A stretch of DNA of 64,000 nucleotides from Arcticimaribacter sp965277835 (GCA_965277835.1 OZ255841.1:868001-932000), one strand, 5' to 3'. Numbered from the stretch's first letter, positions 50,455 through 59,369 are shown. Numbers and translations are program-made. Notes: a model not told the origin generated them from the letters alone.

Positions 50455-51482
50455 TGGGGTTAGACTATCAACTTGTCCTTTGGAATAAGTACAAAAAAGC
50501 CTATGATAAAATTATATTATATGGCATACTATCTTACTTTATATGTTTCATGTTAATCACAATTATTTTTAATTCTCAAACGAGTGCCGAAACTTTAATA
50601 ATAAGAGCTTCTGGATCTTTAGCAGCTATTATGTTACATATCATTTTAGCTATTGGTCCTTTAAGTCGATTAAACACAAGGTTCTTACCCATACTATACA
50701 ACAGAAGGCATTTAGGCGTAGGTATGTTTATAGTTGCTCTAGTTCACGGCGTACTTTCATTGGTTCAGTTCCACACGCTAGGCGATACAAATCCAGTAAT
50801 TTCTTTATTCATTTCTAATTTAGAATATTCTTCATTAATAAATTTCCCTTTTCAAGTACTTGGTTTTTTTGCCTTGTTGATATTGTTTACTATGGCTTCA
50901 ACAAGTCATGATTTTTTTTTAAATAACTTATCTCCAAAAATTTGGAAAAGCCTTCATATGCTAGTTTATTTAGCATATATATTAATTGTTTTTCATGTTT
51001 TTTTAGGTGCATTTCAACAAGAGACTTTCCCTCTTACTACAGGTGTTTTCTTAATTGGTTTTATAATGCTTATAAGTTTGCATCTTATAGCTGCTTTTAG
51101 GGAAGTGAAAATTGATGCTAAAAAAAGTGCACTCGAAAACGGGTGGCTTAAAGTTTGTAATGTTGACGAAATTGAAGAAAGTAGAGCAAAAATATTTGTT
51201 GTAGAAAATGAACGGGTAGCTATTTATAAATACGACAATAAAATTTCGGCTATTCATAATGTATGTAAACACCAAGGCGGTCCTTTAGGTGAAGGAAAAA
51301 TAATAGATGGGTGTATTACCTGCCCTTGGCATGGTTACCAATACTTACCCGAAAATGGACAATCTCCGCCTCCTTATACCGAAAAAGTAGCGACTTATCA
51401 ATTAAAGTTAATTGATAACGTTATTTATATAAATCCTGTGGCTTTCCCTGAGGGTACTGAAACTGAACCTATAAAAATTTAA
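50454..51482 (+). CDS. Ferric-reductase-like haem membrane protein with C-terminal Rieske domain
   Basis: A 342-residue protein. Residues about 20-215 carry about six transmembrane helices with His62, His86, His98, His168 and His181, the spacing of a b-haem ferric-reductase-like (YedZ/MsrQ-like) domain. Residues about 228-330 are a Rieske domain with Cys271-Lys-His273 and Cys290-Pro-Trp-His293, very similar to the domain of the first operon gene (both share HQGGPLGEG). The Rieske domain follows a positively charged loop (FREVKIDAKK), so it is probably cytoplasmic. The fusion suggests electron transfer from a soluble Rieske donor into the membrane haems. The fold call is firm. The direction of electron flow is inference. 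Confidence 0.88.
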   Translation: MGLDYQLVLWNKYKKAYDKIILYGILSYFICFMLITIIFNSQTSAETLIIRASGSLAAIMLHIILAIGPLSRLNTRFLPILYNRRHLGVGMFIVALVHGVLSLVQFHTLGDTNPVISLFISNLEYSSLINFPFQVLGFFALLILFTMASTSHDFFLNNLSPKIWKSLHMLVYLAYILIVFHVFLGAFQQETFPLTTGVFLIGFIMLISLHLIAAFREVKIDAKKSALENGWLKVCNVDEIEESRAKIFVVENERVAIYKYDNKISAIHNVCKHQGGPLGEGKIIDGCITCPWHGYQYLPENGQSPPPYTEKVATYQLKLIDNVIYINPVAFPEGTETEPIKI

Positions 51483-51486
51483 TCGA

Positions 51487-52281
51487 ATGAGCGGTAAAAA
51501 AGAGTTTTTTGTACCTTATATTGAAGGAAGTCTGGGGAGTAAAACAAAAAAGACAATCAAATTATTTGTAATTATTGCCCTATTATCTACTATAATTAGC
51601 GCTGTCGTTTTTAGTTTTTCGCAAAACAAATTTAAGAATAGTACTTTCGAATTAACTGAAGTTTCTGAAATCAAAGGCGTTTTCCACAGAGACCCTTATC
51701 CAATGCTGAGGGTTAACCTTGGAGAAAACAATTATAAAAATATTTTACTTTTAGGTTTTGGGAAATCTAGTGCAAATCCTTATTTAAATAAACTACAAGA
51801 GAAGGAAAAGTCATTAGACGGAAAGACCTTAGCTATAAAAGGGAATTTAATTTACTATAATGGTAAAACATTATTACAAATTACGAGTGAAGAGGAAGTA
51901 AACCTAGTAGATGCCACGATTGTAGAAACTCCTTTAAAAGAAATGATAGCTCCTACAAAAAAACTACATGGAGAAATTATCGACCCTAAATGTTATTTTG
52001 GTGTTATGAAACCAGGGAAAGGTAAAATACATCGAAGTTGTGCTGTTCGTTGTATATCTGGGGGTATTCCACCTGTCCTTGTTGTAAATGACGAGAATAA
52101 TTTTTCGACATACTACCTAATTACCGATAAAGACGGTAATGCGATTCATAAAGAAATACTTCCATTTATAGGCAAACCCTCTGAAATAAGTGGAGTTGTT
52201 GAAAAAATGGGAGACTGGCTTTTTTTAAAAGTCGAGTTAGAATCTATTTTACCCAATGGGGAAGATTCTAAGATTTATTAA
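51487..52281 (+). CDS. Membrane-anchored protein with CYFGVMKPGxGKxHRxCAxRC motif
   Basis: A 264-residue protein with a short cytoplasmic N-terminus, one transmembrane helix (about 25-46) and a large probably periplasmic region. Residues about 55-145 look like an OB-type beta domain (KGVFHRDPYPMLRVNL, LAIKGNLIYY). Residues about 160-250 contain the striking cluster Cys169, His182, Cys185, Cys189 followed by ISGGIPPVLVV, then another strand-rich stretch. The four residues could hold a metal or Fe-S centre or act as a redox thiol pair. I do not know a function. It starts 4 bp after the haem/Rieske gene and ends the operon. Confidence 0.8.
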   Translation: MSGKKEFFVPYIEGSLGSKTKKTIKLFVIIALLSTIISAVVFSFSQNKFKNSTFELTEVSEIKGVFHRDPYPMLRVNLGENNYKNILLLGFGKSSANPYLNKLQEKEKSLDGKTLAIKGNLIYYNGKTLLQITSEEEVNLVDATIVETPLKEMIAPTKKLHGEIIDPKCYFGVMKPGKGKIHRSCAVRCISGGIPPVLVVNDENNFSTYYLITDKDGNAIHKEILPFIGKPSEISGVVEKMGDWLFLKVELESILPNGEDSKIY

Positions 52282-52311
52282 ACCTACCAATAAATAATTT
52301 ACCGCATTTAC

Positions 52312-53595
52312 TTAACGATTTTGAATCGTTTTAAATGCCTTGTTTGTTTCACCAGTATAAATCTGTCGCGGACGACTAATCGGTTCGTTATTTTCTCGCA
52401 TTTCGCGCCATTGTGCTATCCAACCTGGTAAGCGCCCCAAAGCAAACATAACCGTAAACATTTGAGTAGGAATACCTAAAGCTCTATAAATAATACCAGA
52501 GTAAAAATCTACATTAGGATATAATTTTCTTTCAATAAAATAAGGATCAGAAAGTGCTTCTTCTTCTAAACGTTTTGCAATATCTAAGATAGGGTCAACA
52601 ATGCCTAGTTCACTCAAAACCTCGTCTGCGGCTACTTTAATAATTTTGGCACGAGGGTCAAAGTTTTTATATACTCTATGTCCAAAGCCCATTAAACGGA
52701 ATGGGTCATTTTTATCCTTTGCTTTCTCCATGAACTTTTTAGCATCACCACCATCATCTTTAATTGCTTCTAACATTTCGATAACCGCTTGGTTAGCCCC
52801 GCCATGAAGTGGTCCCCACAATGCCGAAATACCAGCAGAAATTGAAGCAAATAAACCTGCATGCGATGATCCAACTATACGAACCGTTGATGTGGAACAG
52901 TTTTGCTCATGATCTGCATGAAGAATTAATAGTTTATTTAGAGCGCTAATTACTGTTTGGCTTGGCACATAATCTTTATTTGGCTTTTTAAACATCATTT
53001 GAGCAATATTATCTACATAAGGTAAACTACTATCGCTATAATTTAATGGAAGCCCTTTTACTTTTCTTTGCGTCCAAGCTGACAAAACAGGGAACTTTGA
53101 TATAATAGTAACTATTGCTGCATACATATCTCCCTGAGAATCTACATTAACTCTAGAAGGGTTAAATGCAGTCAACGCAGAAGTTAACGAAGCCAAAACA
53201 CCCATAGGGTGTGCTGCTTTTGGGAAACTCTTCAAAATTAATTTCAAATCTTCGTCAACTATTGACTCTTCATTAATGTCTTCTTGAAATTTTTCTATCT
53301 GAGCCTTAGTCGGAAGTTCTCCAAAAATTAGAAGATAAGCCACTTCAAGAAAATCTGCCCCATTTGCTAAATCTTCTATAGCGTAACCACGGTATCTTAA
53401 AATACCTTTTTCTCCATCTAAAAAAGTAATTGCACTTTTACAAGAACCCGAATTCTTAAACCCAGGGTCTAACGTTACCAAGCCTGTTGAAGCTCTTAGA
53501 GTTTTTATATCAATTCCCAATTCATTTTCTGTTCCGCCAACTAGCGGAAGTTCAATAGTTTCGTTTTTATACGTTAATGTTACTGATTTTTCCAT
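52312..53595 (-). CDS. gltA: Citrate synthase
   Basis: A 427-residue hexameric-type citrate synthase of the TCA cycle. Active-site residues are visible in HADHEQNCSTS, the block SHAGLFASISAGISALWGPL with HGGANQAV, GFGHRVYKNFDPRA and NVDFYSG. Length and landmarks match the type II bacterial enzyme. It is convergent with the Rieske operon across 30 bp. On its own strand it follows eno behind an intrinsic terminator, so it has its own promoter. Confidence 0.98.
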   Translation of the reverse strand: MEKSVTLTYKNETIELPLVGGTENELGIDIKTLRASTGLVTLDPGFKNSGSCKSAITFLDGEKGILRYRGYAIEDLANGADFLEVAYLLIFGELPTKAQIEKFQEDINEESIVDEDLKLILKSFPKAAHPMGVLASLTSALTAFNPSRVNVDSQGDMYAAIVTIISKFPVLSAWTQRKVKGLPLNYSDSSLPYVDNIAQMMFKKPNKDYVPSQTVISALNKLLILHADHEQNCSTSTVRIVGSSHAGLFASISAGISALWGPLHGGANQAVIEMLEAIKDDGGDAKKFMEKAKDKNDPFRLMGFGHRVYKNFDPRAKIIKVAADEVLSELGIVDPILDIAKRLEEEALSDPYFIERKLYPNVDFYSGIIYRALGIPTQMFTVMFALGRLPGWIAQWREMRENNEPISRPRQIYTGETNKAFKTIQNR

Positions 53596-53650
53596 AGCCT
53601 ATATTTTTAAGTAACCAACAATTTAACGCTTTTTAAGTATTTATAAAAAT

Positions 53651-53678
53651 AAAAAAGGGACTTTTAAGCCCCTTTTTT
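53651..53678 (-). terminator. Intrinsic terminator after eno
   Basis: On the minus strand A6 is followed by GGGGCTT, a short AA loop, AAGTCCC and T6, i.e. a stem with one G-U pair and a U-tract. It lies just downstream of the eno stop and upstream of gltA. The stem is better paired in the minus-strand RNA, and the A-tract on the other side could also serve plus-strand transcripts. Confidence 0.82.
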
Positions 53679-53697
53679 ATTTTCTTGTAATTTTTAA

Positions 53698-54984
53698 TTA
53701 CACTTTAAAAGCGTTCTTCTGCGGAAAATAAGCTATTTGACCTAGCTCTTCCTCTATACGCAATAATTGGTTATATTTTGCCATACGATCACTCCTAGAA
53801 GCAGATCCTGTTTTAATTTGACCTGTATTTAAAGCCACAGCTAAATCGGCTATCGTATTATCTTCTGTTTCACCAGAGCGGTGTGACATAACAGACGTAT
53901 AGCCTGCGTTGTGCGCCATATTAACAGCTTCTATTGTCTCCGTGAGAGTTCCTATTTGATTTACTTTTATCAAAATAGAATTAGCTATATCCTCATTAAT
54001 CCCTTTTGAGAGACGTTCTACGTTGGTAACAAATAAATCGTCTCCTACTAACTGAACCTTATCCCCTACTTTTTCGGTTAACAACTTCCAGCCCTCCCAA
54101 TCGTTCTCATCCATTCCATCTTCTATCGAAATAATAGGGTACTTTTCACTTAATTCAGCTAAGTAAGATGCTTGTTCTTCAGAATTTCTCTTTACGCCTT
54201 TATTACCTTCAAAAATAGTATAATCATAAATTCCATCTTTATAAAATTCTGCTGCAGCACAATCCAAAGCAATCATAACATCTTTTCCAGCTGTATAGCC
54301 TGCATTTTGTACCGCTTTTATAATAGTTTCTAAAGCGTCTTCCGTTCCATCTAATGTAGGTGCAAAACCTCCTTCGTCCCCTACTGCTGTACTTAAACCT
54401 CTATCGTGAAGTACTTTTTTAAGGTGATGAAAAATTTCTGTACCCATTTTTAGCGCATGCGTAAAACTATTTGCCATAATTGGCATTACCATAAATTCTT
54501 GAAAAGCAATAGGCGCATCTGAGTGTGAGCCTCCATTTATGATATTCATCATTGGTACAGGAAGTGTTTTTGCACTAACTCCTCCGATATATCTATATAA
54601 CGGTATATTCAATTCGTTTGCAGCCGCTTTTGCTATTGCTAAAGACACCCCTAAAATAGCATTTGCGCCCAAATTAGATTTATTAGGCGTTCCGTCTAAA
54701 TCAATCATCATTTTATCAATTAGACTTTGTTCAAAAACAGAAGTACCTATAATATGTTCGGCAATTTTATTATTAATATTAGAAATTGCGTTTTGAACAC
54801 CTTTACCCATATAATCTGAACCACCGTCTCGCAGTTCTACTGCTTCGTGTTCTCCTGTAGAAGCTCCTGAAGGCACAGCAGCTCTACCTAAAATTCCATT
54901 CTCTGTAATAACATCTACTTCTACGGTAGGATTTCCTCTTGAATCGAAAATTTGTCTTCCGTGTACTTTAATAATAATACTCAT
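53698..54984 (-). CDS. eno: Enolase
   Basis: A 428-residue enolase interconverting 2-phosphoglycerate and phosphoenolpyruvate. The opening HGRQIFDSRGNPTVEVDV, the catalytic block GASTGEHEAVELRDG, the Mg2+ ligands in ALDCAAAEF, SIEDGMDENDW and LVGDDLFVTN, and the closing MSHRSGETEDNTIADL are all present. Length is normal. Six bases separate it from carA, so the two are cotranscribed, and the transcript ends at the hairpin at 53651-53678. Confidence 0.99.
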   Translation of the reverse strand: MSIIIKVHGRQIFDSRGNPTVEVDVITENGILGRAAVPSGASTGEHEAVELRDGGSDYMGKGVQNAISNINNKIAEHIIGTSVFEQSLIDKMMIDLDGTPNKSNLGANAILGVSLAIAKAAANELNIPLYRYIGGVSAKTLPVPMMNIINGGSHSDAPIAFQEFMVMPIMANSFTHALKMGTEIFHHLKKVLHDRGLSTAVGDEGGFAPTLDGTEDALETIIKAVQNAGYTAGKDVMIALDCAAAEFYKDGIYDYTIFEGNKGVKRNSEEQASYLAELSEKYPIISIEDGMDENDWEGWKLLTEKVGDKVQLVGDDLFVTNVERLSKGINEDIANSILIKVNQIGTLTETIEAVNMAHNAGYTSVMSHRSGETEDNTIADLAVALNTGQIKTGSASRSDRMAKYNQLLRIEEELGQIAYFPQKNAFKV

Positions 54985-54990
54985 AATAAT

Positions 54991-56100
54991 TTAACTTTTA
55001 TGTAATTTAATATTCTCGACAAACGTAGTAAATAAATACTTAGCATCGTTAGGTCCTGGGGAAGCCTCTGGGTGATATTGAACCGAAAAGCATTTCTTAT
55101 TTTTCATTTTTAACCCTGCAATTGTTTTATCATTGAGATGGATATGAGAAATTTCAACATCTGGGTGTTGTTCTGCCTCTTCCTTATTAACAGCAAAACC
55201 ATGGTTTTGAGACGTTATTTCGCCTTTACCCATAGACAAATTAAGTACTGGGTGATTAATTCCTCTATGCCCATTAAACATCTTAAAAGTCGAAATTCCA
55301 TTAGCTATTGCTATTACTTGATGACCTAAACAAATTCCGAATAAAGGTAAGTCGCGTTTAATAATTTCTTTTGCTAACGCTTGTGCTTCTACTAACGGTT
55401 CTGGGTCTCCTGGTCCATTAGATAATAAGTAACCATCGGGGTTCCAAGCAGACAATGTTTCGAAAGTAGCATTATAAGGGAAAACCTTAATATAAATATC
55501 GTGTAATGCTAAGTTATCTAAAATACTCTTCTTAACTCCCAAATCAACCACTGCTACTTTATATGTTGCATTTGAATCTCCATAAAAGTAAGGTTCTTTT
55601 GTAGATACTTTTGATGCTAACTCATACCCTACCATAGAAGGTTGATTTTTCAATTCTTCTTTAAGCGCGCTTAAACGATTAACTTCGGTAGTTATTACTG
55701 CATTCATTGCACCATTATCTCGAATATATCGAACTAAAGCTCGTGTATCTACATCGGAAATTGCAATTGTACCTTGCTCTTTGAAATAAGCAAGTAAATC
55801 TTGAGTTCCAATAGGGCGCGTATGATGAAAACTAAAGTTTTTACAAATCATTCCTGCAACCTTAATACTCTTAGACTGTTGGTCTAAGGGGGTAGTTCCA
55901 TAGTTACCAATATGTGCGTTAGTCATTACCATTAACTGCCCATAATACGAAGGGTCAGTAAATATTTCTTGGTATCCTGTCATTCCAGTATTAAAGCAAA
56001 TTTCCCCAAAAGCACTGCCTTCTATTCCAATAGATTTTCCTGAAAATATAGTACCGTCTTGCAGTAAAACTATAGCTTGTTTCTTTTCTTGATATTTCAT
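54991..56100 (-). CDS. carA: Carbamoyl-phosphate synthase small (glutaminase) subunit
   Basis: A 369-residue CarA that hydrolyses glutamine to supply ammonia to CarB for arginine and pyrimidine synthesis. The N-terminal domain has SFGEICFNTGMTGYQEIFTD-like features (GEICFNTGMTGYQEI). The class I amidotransferase domain carries the nucleophile in LFGICLGHQ, NGHRGINHPV, and QYHPEASPGPND. The partner carB is not in the window. The order rplQ, carA, eno is common in flavobacteria. A terminator separates it from rplQ, so its promoter lies in the 30-base gap or upstream. Confidence 0.98.
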   Translation of the reverse strand: MKYQEKKQAIVLLQDGTIFSGKSIGIEGSAFGEICFNTGMTGYQEIFTDPSYYGQLMVMTNAHIGNYGTTPLDQQSKSIKVAGMICKNFSFHHTRPIGTQDLLAYFKEQGTIAISDVDTRALVRYIRDNGAMNAVITTEVNRLSALKEELKNQPSMVGYELASKVSTKEPYFYGDSNATYKVAVVDLGVKKSILDNLALHDIYIKVFPYNATFETLSAWNPDGYLLSNGPGDPEPLVEAQALAKEIIKRDLPLFGICLGHQVIAIANGISTFKMFNGHRGINHPVLNLSMGKGEITSQNHGFAVNKEEAEQHPDVEISHIHLNDKTIAGLKMKNKKCFSVQYHPEASPGPNDAKYLFTTFVENIKLHKS

Positions 56101-56132
56101 AAAAAACTTAAAAAACTACAATTAAATATATT

Positions 56133-56164
56133 AAAAAAGGATAAACAGTAACTGTTTACCCTTT
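56133..56164 (-). terminator. Intrinsic terminator after rplQ (end of the ribosomal operon)
   Basis: On the minus strand GGGTAAACAG, a TTA loop and CTGTTTATCC form a 10-bp stem with one G-U pair, followed by a run of six T. It lies about 34 nt past the rplQ stop and is the expected end of the spc/alpha ribosomal transcript. Confidence 0.87.
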
Positions 56165-56194
56165 TGGACATTTTCTAGTAAGTTATAATCTTCT

Positions 56195-56707
56195 CTATTC
56201 ACTTTTCTTCTCTGCTTCAGTATCTTCTTTTTTTGGTTCAGCAACAACCTCTGTGTCAGGAGTAGCTGGAGCCTCCTCAGATGTTGTTTTCTTTCTTCGC
56301 CCTCTTCGGGTTGTCTTCTTAGCTGCCTCTTCTTTGTTAGAATATACTTCATTAAAATCTACAAGTTCAATCATAGCCATATCAGCATTATCTCCAAGAC
56401 GATTACCTAGCTTAATTATACGAGTATATCCGCCTGGACGATCTCCTACTTTTATAGATATATCTCTAAACAAAGTAGTTATCGCAACTTTATTTCTCAA
56501 TTGTCTAAATGTAAGCCTACGGCTATGTGTAGTATCGTTCTTCGATTTTGTAATCAAAGGTTCAATAAATTGCTTTAATGCTTTTGCCTTGGTAACAGTA
56601 GTATTAATTCTTTTGTGTTCAATTAAAGAACACGCCATATTAGCTAACATAGACTTACGGTGAGCAGTTTTTCTACCCAAATGCATTACTTTTTTTCCGT
56701 GTCTCAT
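56195..56707 (-). CDS. rplQ: 50S ribosomal protein L17 with extended C-terminus
   Basis: A 170-residue L17, a large-subunit protein. The core (residues 1-120) begins MRHGKKVMHLGRKTAHRKSM and includes RINTTVTKAKALKQFIEPLI and the GGYTRIIKLGNRLGDNADMA block. It is followed by a tail of about 50 charged residues (KTTRRGRRKKTTSEEAP onward) ending in an acidic Glu/Lys-rich stretch. Such tails are usual in Bacteroidota L17 but absent from the E. coli protein (127 residues). It lies 21 bp downstream of rpoA as the last gene of the alpha operon. Confidence 0.98.
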   Translation of the reverse strand: MRHGKKVMHLGRKTAHRKSMLANMACSLIEHKRINTTVTKAKALKQFIEPLITKSKNDTTHSRRLTFRQLRNKVAITTLFRDISIKVGDRPGGYTRIIKLGNRLGDNADMAMIELVDFNEVYSNKEEAAKKTTRRGRRKKTTSEEAPATPDTEVVAEPKKEDTEAEKKSE

Positions 56708-56728
56708 ATTATTTTATATAAAATATAA

Positions 56729-57721
56729 TTAATCTTTATCTAATTTATACTTCGCAAGGTCCATTCCAAATGAAAGTCCTTTTAAAGCTACAAGTCCATC
56801 TAATTCGGTTAACGATTTTTTACCGAAGTTTCTAAACTTCATTAAATCATTTTTGTTATATGAAACCAAATCTCCTAGAGTATCTACTTCAGCAGCTTTC
56901 AAACAATTTAACGCACGAACAGAAAGGTCCATATCAATCAATTTAGTTTTAAGCAATTGACGCATATGTAACGATTCTTCATCGTATGTTTCGGTCTTTG
57001 CAATTTCATCTGCCTCAAGAGTAATACGCTCATCAGAGAATAGTAAGAAATGGTATATCAACGTTTTTGCAGCTTCAGTTAAAGCATCTTTAGGATGAAT
57101 TGATCCGTCAGTTATGATTTCGAAAACTAATTTTTCGTAATCTGTTTTTTGCTCTACTCTGAAATTTTCAATGCTAAATTTTACATTTTTAACAGGGGTA
57201 TAGATAGAGTCAATAGCAATAGTACCTAATTCGGCACTTGCTTTTTTATTCTCTTCAGCAGGAACATAACCACGTCCTTTTTCTATAGTGAGTTCCATGT
57301 TTAATTGTACACTCTTTTCTAAGTTACAAATTACATGGTCTGGATTTAGAACCTGAAACCCTGAAATAAATTTTTGAAAGTCAGCTGCTTTAAGTTGTTC
57401 TTGACCGCCAATAGCTATTGTTACTTTTTCATTCTCCAAATCTTCTATTTGACGTTTGAAACGAACTTGCTTTAAGTTCAAGATAATTTCAGTAACATCC
57501 TCAACAATTCCAGGTATTGTAGAGAACTCGTGATCAATATTATCAATTTTAACAGTAGTAATTGCAAATCCTTCGAGGGAAGAAAGCAATACTCTTCGTA
57601 ATGCATTACCAACGGTTAATCCATATCCTGGTTCAAGAGGACGGAATTCGAATTTACCTTCGAATTCAGATGAATCAATCATGATAACTTTGTCTGGTTT
57701 TTGGAAATTAAGTATAGCCAT
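56729..57721 (-). CDS. rpoA: DNA-directed RNA polymerase alpha subunit
   Basis: A 330-residue alpha subunit. The N-terminal assembly domain has EFRPLEPGYGLTVGNALRRV and LSSLEGFAI. The C-terminal domain (about 250-330) carries the RALNCLKAAEVDTLGDLV and NFGKKSLTELDG segments that contact DNA and activators. Length and order are standard. The gene sits between rpsD and rplQ, the normal alpha-operon order. Confidence 0.99.
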   Translation of the reverse strand: MAILNFQKPDKVIMIDSSEFEGKFEFRPLEPGYGLTVGNALRRVLLSSLEGFAITTVKIDNIDHEFSTIPGIVEDVTEIILNLKQVRFKRQIEDLENEKVTIAIGGQEQLKAADFQKFISGFQVLNPDHVICNLEKSVQLNMELTIEKGRGYVPAEENKKASAELGTIAIDSIYTPVKNVKFSIENFRVEQKTDYEKLVFEIITDGSIHPKDALTEAAKTLIYHFLLFSDERITLEADEIAKTETYDEESLHMRQLLKTKLIDMDLSVRALNCLKAAEVDTLGDLVSYNKNDLMKFRNFGKKSLTELDGLVALKGLSFGMDLAKYKLDKD

Positions 57722-57746
57722 AAGTGTTATGCTTCTATAGTTTTTT

Positions 57747-58352
57747 TTATTTTGAATATAATTCTACAATCAATTGTTCTTTGATGTTTTCAGGAATTTG
57801 CTCCCGAACAGGAGTCGAAACAAATGTTCCTTCTAAGGTGGCACCATTCCATGTTAGCCATTCATATACCGAAGAATTACGTTCGAGTGAGTCTGTAATC
57901 GTTAATAGAGATTTTGATTTTTCGCGAACGCCAACAACATCTCCTGGTTTAATGTGTGCAGAAGGTATATTCATTATCGAACCATTTACCGTAATATGTC
58001 GATGAGAAACTAATTGTCGGGCACCACTTCGTGTCGGAGCAATTCCAAGGCGATAAACCACATTATCTAGTCTTGACTCGCAAAGCTGAAGGAGAACTTC
58101 TCCTGTTACTCCTTTACTTCTGTTTGCGCGTTCAAATAAAATACGAAATTGTCGTTCTAATATCCCATAAGAGTATTTTGCTTTTTGTTTTTCCATCAAT
58201 TGGATAGCATACTCAGATTTTTTTCCACGTCGACGATTATTACCGTGCTGACCTGGAGGATAGTTTCGTTTTTCTAGCGATTTATCTGCTCCAAAAATAG
58301 GTTCCCCAAATTTTCGTGCGATTTTTGTTTTTGGACCGGTATATCTTGCCAT
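57747..58352 (-). CDS. rpsD: 30S ribosomal protein S4
   Basis: A 201-residue S4, a primary 16S rRNA-binding protein of the small subunit. MARYTGPKTKIARKFGEP opens the protein. The S4-type RNA-binding domain (about 93-155) has LCESRLDNVVYRLGIAPTR and ARQLVSHRHITVNG. The N-terminal zinc cysteines of some S4 proteins are absent, giving the C-minus form. In other bacteria S4 represses its own operon. An 84-bp gap before this gene could hold such a site, but I see no clear structure in it. Confidence 0.98.
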   Translation of the reverse strand: MARYTGPKTKIARKFGEPIFGADKSLEKRNYPPGQHGNNRRRGKKSEYAIQLMEKQKAKYSYGILERQFRILFERANRSKGVTGEVLLQLCESRLDNVVYRLGIAPTRSGARQLVSHRHITVNGSIMNIPSAHIKPGDVVGVREKSKSLLTITDSLERNSSVYEWLTWNGATLEGTFVSTPVREQIPENIKEQLIVELYSK

Positions 58353-58436
58353 TTAGCTGATTTTAAAACAAAGAATGTTATGAATTAAGGTCTAACTCCT
58401 TCGATAACATCAATTTCTCTGTCGGTTAATAATTAA

Positions 58437-58820
58437 TTATACTCTTCTTCTCTTCGGAGGTCGGCATCCATTATGTGGTAACGGGGTTACATCTATAATT
58501 TCGGTAACCTCAATACCATTATTGTGTAACGTCCTAATAGCAGATTCTCTACCATTACCTGGACCTTTTACATAAACTTTTACTTGACGTAAACCTGCCT
58601 CCTGTGCAATTTTAGCACAATCCTCTGCTGCAGTTTGAGCTGCATAAGGTGTGTTTTTCTTTGACCCACGGAAACCCATTTTCCCGGCAGATGACCAAGA
58701 AATAACCTCTCCTTTGCGGTTAGTCAACGATATAATGATATTGTTAAACGAAGCGTTTATATGTGCTTCACCTACCGATTCAACAATAACTTTTCTTTTT
58801 TTTGTTGCTGTTTTAGCCAT
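58437..58820 (-). CDS. rpsK: 30S ribosomal protein S11
   Basis: A 127-residue S11 of the 30S platform. From the ATG at 58820 it starts MAKTATKKRKVIVESVGEAH. An upstream TTG adds two unlikely residues. Landmarks are NNIIISLTNRKGEVISWSSAG, KNTPYAAQTAAEDCA and the end DVTPLPHNGCRPPKRRRV. It follows rpsM by nine bases. Confidence 0.98.
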   Translation of the reverse strand: MAKTATKKRKVIVESVGEAHINASFNNIIISLTNRKGEVISWSSAGKMGFRGSKKNTPYAAQTAAEDCAKIAQEAGLRQVKVYVKGPGNGRESAIRTLHNNGIEVTEIIDVTPLPHNGCRPPKRRRV

Positions 58821-58829
58821 AATCAAAGG

Positions 58830-59204
58830 TTATTTAGTTGCTTTCTTTTTATTAGCTACTGTTTTTCGTTTTCCTTTACGCGTTCGCGAATTATTCTTAG
58901 TGCGTTGCCCTCTTAATGGAAGACCCGATCTGTGTCGAATTCCGCGATAACAACCGATATCCATCAGTCGTTTTATACTCAATTGAATTTCTGACCGTAA
59001 TTCGCCTTCAATTTTAAAAGCTCCAACTGCTTCACGAATTGCTCCTGTTTCTTGATCTGTCCAATCAGATACTTTTTTGTCTTCGCTAACTTTAGCTGTT
59101 TCTAAAATCTTTTGAGCACGGCTTTTTCCTACTCCAAAGATATAGGTTAAAGCGATAACGCCACGTTTCTGTTTAGGAATGTCTACTCCCGATATTCTTG
59201 CCAT
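58830..59204 (-). CDS. rpsM: 30S ribosomal protein S13
   Basis: A 124-residue S13 at the head of the 30S subunit. It starts MARISGVDIPKQKRGVIALT and shows YIFGVGKSRAQKIL, IKRLMDIGCYRGIRHR and RGQRTKNNSRTRKGKRKT, all typical. Three bases separate it from rpmJ upstream. Confidence 0.98.
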   Translation of the reverse strand: MARISGVDIPKQKRGVIALTYIFGVGKSRAQKILETAKVSEDKKVSDWTDQETGAIREAVGAFKIEGELRSEIQLSIKRLMDIGCYRGIRHRSGLPLRGQRTKNNSRTRKGKRKTVANKKKATK

Positions 59205-59207
59205 AAT

Positions 59208-59324
59208 TTATCCTTGTCTTTGTTTAAATCTAGGATTCTTTTTGTTAATAACATATAAAGTGCCATTTCTACGAACTATTTTGCAGTCGGCACTTCTTTT
59301 TTTAACTGATGCTCTTATTTTCAT
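59208..59324 (-). CDS. rpmJ: 50S ribosomal protein L36 (zinc-less form)
   Basis: A 38-residue L36 found on the minus strand: MKIRASVKKRSADCKIVRRN followed by GTLYVINKKNPRFKQRQG. Only one of the four zinc ligands of the classical form (Cys14) is kept, so this is a C-minus L36 as usual in Bacteroidota. Normally rpmJ directly follows infA. Here a TPR gene of about 0.5 kb is inserted between them. Confidence 0.97.
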   Translation of the reverse strand: MKIRASVKKRSADCKIVRRNGTLYVINKKNPRFKQRQG

Positions 59325-59369
59325 CTTTTAACTTTAATTAAAATTTATAATTCTAAAATGAATTAATCT

